From contig JAHJYA010000001.1 of assembly GCA_018826895.1 (NCBI GenBank), positions 1 to 64,000 on the forward strand: DNA of 64,000 nt. Direction: 5' to 3'. This stretch comes from Gammaproteobacteria bacterium. Lineage in GTDB: Bacteria; Pseudomonadota; Gammaproteobacteria; Pseudomonadales; Pseudomonadaceae. Of this stretch, positions 18,926 to 30,000 are shown piece by piece. The notes under the pieces were generated by a model. The model saw only the letters and a list, made by a program, of their open reading frames with translations. It ran no database searches and was not told the DNA's origin. The number at the start of each line of letters is the position of its first letter. The stretch's first letter is position 1. Position numbers and translations under genes: made by a program.

Positions 18926-20359
18926 TCACTCGATCAAGTCGATTCGCCATTGCCAGCGGCCCAAAGGACTGTTCTCGGCGGCCCTGACGAACAACTGATA
19001 GTCACTCAGATACCAATAGTCCACGGTCCAAGTCATGCTCCTGGTCTTGATCCTGATGCAGTTGAAAGGTTTGGCCGCACCCAGGAGCGCTGGATGAATG
19101 CTGCTGGCGGGGCGTTCGAGACCGATACGACAGGTAACCGTGTTGGAGTCGCTCGTTGCCCCGTCATGTGCCGGCGGCACTTTGCTGAACGTACGGGTAT
19201 AGCTGACCTCGGTCCCGGACGGCATGGCATACCAGTCCCCGGCGAAGCTCAGGCCGATCAACGGGCGGCCACCAGCCACTTCCTCGCCACTTTTCGTGTT
19301 GATAGAGCGGGCAGCCAAATCGAACAGGCCACGGAAAGTAAGGTGAAGCGAAGCCGGATCTACAGTGGGATCTTGGACATGCTGCAATACCTGTCCGGAC
19401 GCCTCGTCGTTAGAGATGAAGACCTCTTGTGGAAAGTCTTTCGCCTGCACCCGATTCATGACGTGCGCATCGTAGCTGTAACGCAGTTTGCGAATCACCT
19501 GACCAGGGGCGGGCAGTTTCAGATCATCGATAGCCGCGATTACCTGTGGGGCTACCTCGGGCGTCTGGAGCACGACTGGCAATGGCGTACGCGGTAAAGC
19601 TACCGGTAACCGGAGCTGTTCTGCTTCCGGCAGGCAAGCAGCCTTGAACACTTTTTGCTGATAGTCGGGCGCCGCGGAGAGCGGTTGCATCTTCGCCTGA
19701 CGCGGGATCTGGCCACCTGCAACACCGCCCTGAATACCAAAGTCGAATTGGCTGACCTGCATCAGGGTGCTCTGCTGACAGTCCATTGCCAGGCGCTCCT
19801 GGCTGCGCCCCTTCAACCCCATCCCCTTTGAACCAACCCTGTAATGCAGCGGACTCTGCTCGACCCAGACATACAGCAGACCGTTATCACCCTGCAGGCT
19901 GTTGCGATCCAGCGACAGCCAGTCGCTATCTTTAGCCTGCTCTAAGGCACGCCAGTCAGGTGAAGGCCTTTGCGCGCAGACATCTCGTAGCTGAGCACTG
20001 CCCAAGAATTGCTGAAGCTGAGGCACCGGTAAGGAATCGCTTGGCGCAGAACGCTCCGAGAAAGGAACCATGCCCATAGTGGTCGGGAAGCGCATGCTGG
20101 CTAGCCCTTGACTGCACGAGGCATCGAAGCGGGCATAAAGCAATTGCTCATCTGGGCTGGTGACCATGTAAGTCACCTGATCGCCTTCACGCACAATGGA
20201 ATGAGGGTTCGCAGGTAAATCAATAACCTTGTCAAACACCGAAAGCCCCAGGTGAACTGCTGGCGCCTTGGGTGTGGAACTGCAACCGGCCAAAGCCAGA
20301 GAAAACAACGAGACGCTCAGTACGAGCGTGAAAGAGGTGTGGCTATTGCGGGCGTCCAT
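18926..20359 (-). CDS. Lipoprotein of unknown function next to the CDI locus
   Basis: 477 residues with a clear lipoprotein signal ending in LALAGCSS. The rest has no domain I recognise. Aromatic-rich beta-type segments and several Cys in the mature part (SCSQG, RDVC, MDCQQ, AACL, VTCRIG, FNCIRI) suggest a disulfide-stabilised periplasmic or surface protein. The ATG at 20359 has AAGG 8 nt upstream. It lies 203 bp downstream of cdiI on the same strand, behind a strong palindrome, so it may be a separate unit with the helical-repeat lipoprotein that follows. A role in CDI is unproven. Confidence 0.75.
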   Translation of the reverse strand: MDARNSHTSFTLVLSVSLFSLALAGCSSTPKAPAVHLGLSVFDKVIDLPANPHSIVREGDQVTYMVTSPDEQLLYARFDASCSQGLASMRFPTTMGMVPFSERSAPSDSLPVPQLQQFLGSAQLRDVCAQRPSPDWRALEQAKDSDWLSLDRNSLQGDNGLLYVWVEQSPLHYRVGSKGMGLKGRSQERLAMDCQQSTLMQVSQFDFGIQGGVAGGQIPRQAKMQPLSAAPDYQQKVFKAACLPEAEQLRLPVALPRTPLPVVLQTPEVAPQVIAAIDDLKLPAPGQVIRKLRYSYDAHVMNRVQAKDFPQEVFISNDEASGQVLQHVQDPTVDPASLHLTFRGLFDLAARSINTKSGEEVAGGRPLIGLSFAGDWYAMPSGTEVSYTRTFSKVPPAHDGATSDSNTVTCRIGLERPASSIHPALLGAAKPFNCIRIKTRSMTWTVDYWYLSDYQLFVRAAENSPLGRWQWRIDLIE

Positions 20360-20489
20360 GCGCTAATACCTTGGAAATCAAGAAAACGTAAATTATAAAG
20401 ACTAAGTGAACAGGAGGACAGCCTGCCCCTATTGCTTTTGCCCTCTATTATTTTCTCTGCCGCTAAAGCAGAGTAAAAGCAGATTACTA

Positions 20490-20535
20490 GGGGACAGACC
20501 ACGATTTAAGCAGAGAGAAAACGTGGTCTGCCCCC
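20490..20535. repeat. REP-like palindrome / terminator after cdiI
   Basis: Arms GGGGACAGACCACG and CGTGGTCTG plus CCCCC enclose an 18-nt loop. The outer motif TGCCCCCTATTA recurs in degenerate form around 20421 (CTGCCCCTATT). Such GGGGACAGACCACG-type palindromes are scattered repeats in Pseudomonas and relatives. Here it also sits where a terminator for cdiBAI is expected. Confidence 0.6.
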
Positions 20536-20562
20536 TATTATTCTTTGTCTTGTCATAGGTTT

Positions 20563-21090
20563 TTATCGAAGAGACCAATCATATATAGAAATGTACTGAA
20601 TAGTTTGATCGGGAGCATCCTCTAAAGAAGCCCGGTAATCCGTCAAGAAGCTAACCCCCTCCAATACGCTCTCATCTTTCACAAGAAGAAAATCATCATC
20701 CATGTCGTTAAACAAAATACCAAACCCCGCTCTCTCTAGATTTCGCAGTTCATCTCCAGGTCTTACTCCAAATAAACTACCACCATATCCCTTTCCAATA
20801 TCTATCCTATACAGCCTCAAGCTCTCCTCGAACTCTAGGCAAATCACATAATTCATATAGATAAGTGACTGGACCAGCTTGTAAGGGCCACCAGGCAAGC
20901 CACATCTCGATTTCACTCCAATCCAACCAGCGTTCGAGGAAAGCTTTTCATCTAGTTTAGAATCTTTGTTATACCACTCAACGAAGCCTACTCGTTTTAG
21001 AATTGAGTCAAAGTCTTCGCCAATCTCAAATCCAGCAGCACTTTTCGCAGGAATCAGCTCTGCAATTAAGTCAGGTTTATAAATAGACAT
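20563..21090 (-). CDS. cdiI: Candidate CdiI immunity protein
   Basis: 175-residue cytoplasmic protein, rich in Asp and Glu, with no signal peptide or membrane helix. Its ATG lies 4 bp after the stop of cdiA, the normal place and orientation for the cognate immunity gene. Its AT content is clearly higher than that of the flanking genes, as usual for exchangeable toxin/immunity modules. I recognise no family. It should bind and block the toxin formed by the last ~180 residues of CdiA. An in-frame ATG at 21126, inside cdiA, would give a longer form, but the ATG at 21090 is preferred. Confidence 0.75.
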   Translation of the reverse strand: MSIYKPDLIAELIPAKSAAGFEIGEDFDSILKRVGFVEWYNKDSKLDEKLSSNAGWIGVKSRCGLPGGPYKLVQSLIYMNYVICLEFEESLRLYRIDIGKGYGGSLFGVRPGDELRNLERAGFGILFNDMDDDFLLVKDESVLEGVSFLTDYRASLEDAPDQTIQYISIYDWSLR

Positions 21091-21094
21091 TGCT

Positions 21095-24000
21095 TTACTC
21101 CCAGAGCTTCCACTGGCCAGCTTCATATCTCAATCTATTACCGGCAGTGTCAAAATATTGCTGGACGCTAGTGATGGTACCCGGCTTAAATCCGGAAGCT
21201 GGATCAATAACCCGGACCTCAGCTCCATCCTTATAGGTAAACTTATAGTACGGCGCACCATGCGTACCACCACCAGGATGAACTTGGACTTCTTTCATAG
21301 TCGGATGTCCTTCAACCGTAAAAGCTTGAGCCTTGCCGGAGGTTCCGGAGAGTGCAGGTTTGGGTACTAGGGTAGCACCATCCATCTTATATGCTTGCGC
21401 TAGGTCATCGACTGAAGCACCCCAAACCTTATCTAAACTTCGCGGTATTCCTGCTTGTGCAGCTAAGTCGTTTCTCAAACCATCACGAGTGATTGCAGAA
21501 GTAGCCGGCACTTCAGCCGCCCCTGGTCCTTTTGCACCACCCACCACCGGTCTATCAGGCAACGGATATCCCGTCTCATTATCCGCCTGACCAGCATGCG
21601 AATTCTGGTTTGTCGCTGGTGAACCGCTCTCCTTAACCTTGATAACCTTGCTACTCGACCCGCTAACCGCCGCACCTACCAATAGCGTAGCGATCAGGCC
21701 ACCACCACCGAGTAGATACGCGTCGTTGTAATCCTCGGCTTCCAACCCCCTATCTTCAATACCTTCCGCAATGGCTTTGCCCAGCAAATCTTTAAGATGG
21801 GCTTCATACTGCGCTACCTTCTCGCCAAATGGCGTTTCTGAAAGCGCTTTTTCTGCGGCCCACATAATCAAGCCTTTAGGCCCTTGGGCGGCAGCCAACA
21901 CATATCCCACAGCCTCTTCCTTTCCGGGATTGGCCTTAATGTAAGAGTTGACTGCCGAAACCCGATCCAAGATCACTTGATTCAGACGGGGCTCTTCTTT
22001 TGTACCTTTGACCACCGAGTCAGCTAGTTCCAATGCGTCGGGAGAGACATTCACATTGGCCGCGGCTAATCCCTGCTCCGTCTGCCGTAATACCTCGGGC
22101 TCCGCCGAGAAAACCAGGGAAATACCCCGAAGCTCGGCCAGTACCTGGTCTTGAAATGCCTGATCGGCCAGCAATGCCTTCGCCTGATCCAGGCTCATGC
22201 CCGACATGATCAGACCGTGTAGTGCCTGCTCGGCAATCTCTGCCCCACCGGCATTGATTGCACCCTCCGCCAGCGGCCTGCCCGTCAGTTTCTCCAGCTC
22301 GTTCAGGCTGGCATTGGCAAGTACGCCAAGTTCCTTGAAGGTCTCCTTGGTTTTTTCGTCGTAATTGGCAAGCGCCTTACCCCAAGATTTAAGCGTTTCA
22401 TCGGCGTTCCCCACCGCCTCCACCGACGACTTGCTCACATACAGATCAGTGCGCTCTTCCTTGTCTTTGGTGATCTCATAGGCCTTGCTCACATCGCGGT
22501 TAAGCCCGGCGGTGGAGTCTTCCCCGGTTTCAGCATCGCTGCGTACGACGATGTCCCCTGCCCCCACCGTCGCACGGACGATTTGTTCGCGGTCCCGTTC
22601 GTAGTTGTAGCCTTCGACGCTCCAGCCATTGACGCCCTGCTCACCCTTGCCCACTTGGCTGGCGTCCTGCGGGGTACCGCCGCCCAGGCCGAAGCTGCCG
22701 CCCACATTGAGGTAGTAAGCACGCTCCTTGTCCTGACCAGCGATATCGCTGTAGCCCAGGGTGTCGGTATCGAGTTTCAGGTTGCCGGTGTCGGAGGCGA
22801 TGATGGCGCCGTCGATCTGGGTGTGGTTTTCCGTGCGGATATCCAGCCGGTCACGGGCCGTAATACTGGTCTGCTCTTGCACCCAGTTAGTCTTGCCTGT
22901 GGTCTTACCGGCGCCGATAGAGCCGCTAATCCCGGTCATCGAGACGGTGCCGCTCAGGTCGAATTCCTTGCCTTTTACGCTGCCGGTATCCGGCAGGGAG
23001 GACAGGCTCAGATCGCCGCCTACCCGACCGATCACTTCGTCACCACGCAGGATGGCACCGGCGATACGGGTGTCCTCGCCGCTGCTGAAGCTCAGTCGAT
23101 CACCGGCATACAGGTACGCCTCTTGCTGACGCTGGCCCACACGCTCCAACTGCCCTTTACCCAGGTTGGCGCTAACGTAGGGACCTACGCCTTGCGGACT
23201 GATGCTCAGACCCACTTCGCCACCCGCGCTACGTCGCTCGCTTTCGCTGCGGCTGGCGTTCTGCACTGCCCGGATGTCGAGGTCATTGCCTGCTTTGAGG
23301 TCAATATCCCGACCGGCCTGAGCTTGGCTGCCGATCAGGGTCAGGTCGTTGCTGGCCTGCATATTGATGTCGCGACCCGCCGCGAGCTGCGTGGCGGTGG
23401 AGGTGCCCTGTGTGCCGTCTTCACTCGCCACACCACGGCTGCCGCCGATACCGAGTTTGAGGCCACCGCTGGTGCCGCCCTGAACACCTGCCCAGCTCTG
23501 GCTCTGTTCAGATTCCTGAGCCACATTGCCCCGAGCCACATCAAGGGTTACATCACGACCTTTGATGTTGATATCCCGACCGGCATCGAGCTGGCCGCCT
23601 TTCACGGTCACATCGTTGTTGGCCTGCAGATTGAGGTCATTGCCCGCACTGAGGGTTGATGAGCGGTTGCTCTGCTCGCTGTACTGCTGGCTGCTGCTCT
23701 GCTTGGAGTTGCCCAGGCGCACATCTGCGGTAGGGCCGCTGAGGAATTGACTGATGGAATCCACAGCTCTGAGCGTGCTGGACGCCTGACTGACGCCGTT
23801 TTCGCCCTTGCCGGCGTTGCTTGCAGCCTCTTTGGTGTTGCCGAAGTTGTGGTTGACGGTAACGCCAAGGCCCTGGCGCTCTTCCGAGCGCTGTTGTTCG
23901 AGCAACAGCGCTTCACGTGCGGCATCAATCTTGATATCGCGCCCGGCCTGCAGGTTGATGTCATTCAAGGCCAGCAGATCGGAGCCGGTCTGGTTGATAT

Positions 24001-27000
24001 CGCGCCCGGCGGCGATATCCAGGTCGCGGCCGGCGCTAAGCTGGCTGGCAGCGGCGGTTTCGCGTAGCTGGCGGTTTTTTTCCTGAATACGCTCGGCACC
24101 GACGAAAACGCTGACGCCGTTATCGTCGCTGGATACACCGATACCGACCTGCTTGTTTTTTTCCCAGTCGCGCTGCGCGCTGCTGTTCTCGGCCGACACG
24201 ACATTCACATCGCGCCCGGCATCCAAGCTGAGGTTACGCCCGGCACTGATGCCACTGCCGATCACATTGATATCGCGCTCGGCTTGCAGGGCCGCATCGC
24301 GATCCGCCGTCACTTGGCTGCCAACGCTGGTGCTGCTCTGGGCCTCTTTACCCGCTTCCTTCGCCGAGGCGATGGAAACGAACCCGCCCGACGCGGACAG
24401 ACCGACTTTTTTCTTGTATTGCTCGGTCAGGCTGTAGGCCGTGTCGTTGGCCGACACTAGGTTGATATCGCCGGTGTCGTTGACCAGCCCGGCGCGCAGT
24501 TCAAGATCGTTGCCGGCGCTGGTTTCGCTGGCACGCAGGCGGATATCGTTGCCAGCAGCGATCACCACATCATTATCCGCATCGAGTTCGCTCGCGACCT
24601 GACTGGCCTTGGTCTTGAGCTGACTCTTGCCGCTTTTGGACAGACCAAGGAAACCGGACTTGGTTTTCTTGCTGTAGGAGCCGTGCTCCTCGACACCCGA
24701 GAGCACGGCAACATCGCCGGTCGCACCGACCAGCAGATCACCGCCGGCCTGGAGTTGGCTGCCGATGATGGTCACGTCGCGGCCGCCGTCGATGCTCATA
24801 CCGCCGTCTGCAGTTTTGCTGGCGTTGAGGGTCAGGTCATTGCCGGCTTCGACCACCGAGGCAATGTTGGTGCTGTCATATTTCTCCTGTTGCTTGCTGC
24901 TGCTACGGCCAAACGAGCCTTTCTTTTTCTTGAAGTAGAAAGAAGCGCTCTCATCTTTGGCCGAGAGGATGTTGATGTCCTGCTCGGCATCCAGCGAGAC
25001 GTTGTTACCGGCTTTGACCTGGCTGGCCACCAGAGTCAGGTCTTCATTAGCAGCGATGGAAATATCTCGCCCTGCCTGAACGGTGGTGGACTGCTGAACG
25101 ACTTTATCGGTGCTGCGGGTGACTTTTTTACTTCTTGAGTAGAAGTGATCTTCGTTCGCCGCCGAGGCCAGCAGCACGTCGCCGCCGGCTTCCAGGGCGA
25201 GGTCGCGGCGGGCGTCGAGTTGGCTGGCGATGGCGCTGAGGTCACGCCCGGCGCTGATCTCCAGGTCACGGCCAGCGCTGGCTTGGGCGCCGATTTGGGT
25301 GACCCGTTCATTGAGGTAGCTGCCGCCGCGTGCCTGGCTGACCCGCTCCTCCACCGAGGCGAAGGTAACGTCACGGCCTGCGTTGATGCTCAGGTCGCCG
25401 CCGCTCTCCAGCACCGCGCCGAGGTTGGCCACGTCACGCCCGGCAACGATGCTCAGGCTGTTGGCGGCTTCGATACGCGCGGCGCTGTCGACGTAGTCCT
25501 TCACATCATGGCGGTTGCCAAAGTTGACCTCGTGACGGGTCACGCTGCGCTCGTTGATCACATCGCCGGTCAGGGCGGTGAGGCTGACATCGCGCCCGGC
25601 GATGATGCCGCCCTGGGCGTTGCGGATGCTGTCGGTCGCTAGCAGTTGCAGGCGCTCGCCGGCCTCGATCAGGCCGCTGTTATTGATGTTGCCGGCGGTG
25701 GCGGTGAGGTTTTCGCTGGCACGCAGGGTGCCTTGGTTAAGCAGCTCACCGCCGCTGATCAGGGTCACGTCGCGGCCCTGGATCAAGGCGCCATTGGCAG
25801 CCAGGCGGCCTTCGGCCTGGGCCAGGTAGAGCACCGGCACCAGGACCTTCTCGCCGTTCACCTCATGCTCTTCCAGCCAGACAATGTCGTGGGTCAGCGC
25901 GGCGACTTGCTCGCCGCTCAGGGTCACGCCCAAGCTCAGGCCGAGGGCATCCTTGCTGGCGAGGGCGTTGTCCATCAGGTAGCGGTACATCGCCTCGTCG
26001 GAGGTCAACCCAGCGAGGAAGCGCTGACCGGTACGCGCCACCACTGCTTCGCGCACCAAGCGCTGTTCGTAGAGGCCGTCGCCCAGGCGTTTTTGCGCCG
26101 CGTCCGGGTCGTAGCCGAGGTTGCCGAGCAGGTAGTCCGAGCCCATAAACTGTTTGAGGTTGGTCAGCTCGGGATTGGTTTCGATCAGGTATTTATGACT
26201 GCTCGGCGGCGCGACGCTAAAGCCTTGTGCTTGAGGCAGTTGTGGTACGGCGGGAGCCTCGGGGAGCGCGGTTTGCGCACTTGGGACGCCGGTGAAGACA
26301 CCCTGCTCGCTAAGTGCCGACTGCACAGGGTCAGCGCTACCGCTGACATGCACACCCGGTTCACTGCCGCTCAGTTGCGGGTCGCTGGCAGCAACCTGGG
26401 TGGCAGCCTGACTATTGCGCGTGGTAACGGCAATACTGCGTCCCTGGATATCGACTGCCGAAAGGCTTTGTTCCTGCTGCCCCAGCGCGACACTGCGCCC
26501 TGCCAGAGTACGGTCTACTACAGCGCCGCTGGCCTGTTGGACGGTTGTGCTTTGAGCTTGCTGACCACTTAAGCGGAACAGGCCGTTTTCGCCTTGCGGC
26601 AGCGTGAAACCAGGTAGGGTCAGTGGGTTGACTTGCTGTTGTTGCAGGTTGGGAGAGAGTTGGGGGTTGATGTCGTCCAATGCTTTTGTGGTTGAATTCA
26701 CATCTGTTCGGACAAGTGCAGGAAGCCCCAAACCAGGCGGGTCGGACAAAAACTCGCGAGTAACTCCATTCTGCAGCACATTGTTTGCAGTGATCGTTAC
26801 GGCACCGCCGGCCTGAATAATTGCCTGCTGCTCTGGAGCAGGAGCATTTGACAAACCGTCTATTGAGTCAGCAGAAACCCCGAAATCTCCTGGCCGCACA
26901 GTAAAATTCTTTACTCCTTCCGGCTTGAAAAGATAGTAAACATCACTACTATTATTTAAAACACCTGAATTGCTGAGCCCACTAAAGTCTCCGAGATGAC

Positions 27001-30000
27001 CAGCTCTATCCGCAGACTGAATAGCTCGAATTGCGCTGGTCTCAATAGCACCAGAAATAAGCCCAGAATCAATATTCGACGTAAACCCCTGATTAACAAA
27101 TAAATCCGCTGAAATACTTATATCTTCTCCAGCGAGTACAGTCCCGGAAGTGTTATTAAAATTACCAACATTAAAAATCAGGCTTCCTCCCGACTCAAAC
27201 GAAGATCTAGGAGATCCGTATCCGTATGAGAAAGCCGAGTGCTCAAATATCCAGCTGTAGCTATTCCCACCAAAAATTGCCGGATGATGTTGCCCTCGAC
27301 TTATAGAAATACGTTGAGCGATAAGCGGTTCATCTCTGTCGTTATAAAAAGTATTTGCAAAAACCCTAGCATCTTCTGCACTTACAATTGACCCAGAAAA
27401 ATTCACAACAGAATTCGACTTATTAAACGCAGCGTTTCTTGCTATATCCAACATACCAAGGGAATAAATATCACCATAGCGATTATTTAGCTCACTCGTC
27501 CACAGGCTCATGCTTCCGCCACTAAACAACAAGCCGTGGTCATTAAGTAATTCCGGTACATAAAACGTTACACGTTGTGCACTTCCCAACGTACCGTAAT
27601 TACTCAATATGCCAGCGCGCAGGGTTAGATCGCCAACCGAGGTAAGCCGCCCGCGGTTGGTCAACAGGCCCGTGCTAGTGACCGTGGTCAGCTCGCCACC
27701 GCTGAGCCGGGCAGTTGGCGACAGATCGACGCTGCCGGCACTGAGGCTCAAGCTGCCAAGACTGGTTACCTGACCGCTGCCGCTGTAGGCACCACTCAGG
27801 TTGAGGCTGAAACTGCCATCGCTGGCCAGCAGGCCATTGTTGGTCCAGGTACTGCCACTACCGGTAAAGGACTGGTTGGCCAGCAGTTGGCCGCTGGCAG
27901 TCTGGGTGAAGGTGCCGACGTTCAGTACCAGTCGTCCGGCTTGCAGCACACCGCTGTTGGTCCAGTTATCCGCCGTCAGACTGAGCAGGCCATTGCTGCG
28001 CAGGTCGCCACCCGCGCCCGAAACCTGGGCTGCGTTCAGGCCAAAGTTACCGGTGCCGACATGCAGGATGCTGCCACCCGCGCTCTGCAGGCTGGCGACG
28101 TTAAGGTCGAGGTTGCTGTTGGCGGTTTCGATACCACCATTGCGGTTGTCCAGGCTGGTCGCGGTGATACGGGTATCGCCGCTGGTGCCCAATGCACGCA
28201 GGCTGCCGTTGCGGTTGTCGAGGCTGGCGGCGGTCAGCCCCAAGGTGCCGCTGCTCTCCAGAATGCCGTAGCCGTTGTTCAACGCGCCGGAGAGGCCGAA
28301 ATCGATCTGCCCGGCGGCCACTTTGCCACCCTGCCCCTGACCCGCGCCCTGGTTGTTGAAGGTGCCGGCGCTTACATCAAGCAACTGGTGGGCATACAGA
28401 CCGCCGCCTTGGTTGTTGAAGGTGGCGCTGCCGATATTGATTGCAGTGTCGCCGGACAGGGCGGAGATATGCCCGTCACGGTTATCCACGCCTTGGGCGC
28501 TTATCGTCAGCGCCTGGGCCTGGGTGGTCCCGGCGTCATTGTTAAACAACCCAGCGGTGGCCAATTTCAGCCAGCCGGTAAGGCTGCTGAGTACACCGCC
28601 GCTATTGTCCACAGCGCTGGCCTGTTGCAGGTCGAGGTTACCGGCGCGGCTCTGGATATGGCCGCCTTGGTTGTCCAGCTTGGCGTCCAACACGAGACGC
28701 AGGTCGCTCTGGCTGCCCAACGTGCCGCCGTTATTGTTCAGGCTCTGCGCGCGGATATCGACAGTACTCTGCAGGCTGTGGATCAGGCCGTCGGCAGAGT
28801 TGTTCAGCGCACCGGTGAGCAGCAAGTTGAGGCCCTTACGCGCGGCCAGGGTACCGCCGTTGGCGTTGTTCAAGCTGCTCGCGGCGAGGTCGAGCAGGCT
28901 CTGGCTGAGCAGGCTGCCGCCTTGGTTGTCGATGGCCTGGGCCTTGAGCACCAGCGGGCCGGTGCTGGCCAGTTTGCCCAGGGTGTTGATCAGATTGCCG
29001 CTCAGGGTCAGGTTGAGTGCCGCGTTGCTGCTGAGTTGGCCGGCCTGGTTATCCAGGCTGGCGGCATTCACGTTGGCTGCTTTTACACTGCTGATTTGCC
29101 CGCTGTGGTTGTTGACCGCGCCTGCGTTGGCGGTGAGCGAGCCCTGGCTGTCGATCAGGCCGCGGTCGCTATTGTTCAGCGCACCAGTGAGGCGCAGCTC
29201 AAGGTCACCCTCACTGGAGAGAATGCCCTGGCCGCTGTTGTTCAGGCTGCCGGCCTCGATACTCAGCGCGCCCTTACTGACCAAGGCGCCTGCGCCGCTG
29301 TTGTTGAGTACGCGCTCGCTGCCCTTGAGGTTGACCGTGAGCGCGCCATCGCGACTGGACAGGGTGCCCAGTGCACTGTTGTCCAGGTTGCCGGCGTTGA
29401 GCGTCAGGCCTTGCCAGCCAGAAATCAGCCCGCCGTTGGCATTGCGCAAGGTACCCGTGTCGACATCCAGGCCAAGGTTGCCGGCGCTGATCAAGCGACC
29501 CTGCTCACCATTGTCGATGGCCTTGGCGGTCAGGCTATAACTCTGACGACTGGATACTTCGCCGGCGTTGCGGTTATCCAGCGTGCCCAGGTTGAGCAGG
29601 CTCAGGGGACCTTGGGCGCTGAGCAAGCCGCCGCGGTTGTCCAGGTCGCCACCCTTGAGGTCGACGCGCAGGCCGGCTTCACCAATCAAGCGGCCCTGCT
29701 GCTGGATCAGTTGGCTGACAGTCAGTTGCAGGTCTTGCTTGGCCGAAACCTCGCCGCCGGCACTGGAATCCAGGCGGGTAGCGCTCAGGGTCAAACCAGC
29801 GGCGCTGGTAATCAGGCCGTTGTCGCTGTTGTCGACGGCCGCAGCGCTGAGCGTGAGCCCTTGCTGGCTGCTGAGCGCACCACCGCGGTTGTCGAGCGCC
29901 GCGCTGCTGACATCCAGCGCCGCCTGGCTGAGCAGGCTGCCGCCCTGGTTGTTCAGTGCGCCGGTACTCAGTTGCAGGTCGCCGCCACTGGCAAGCAGGC

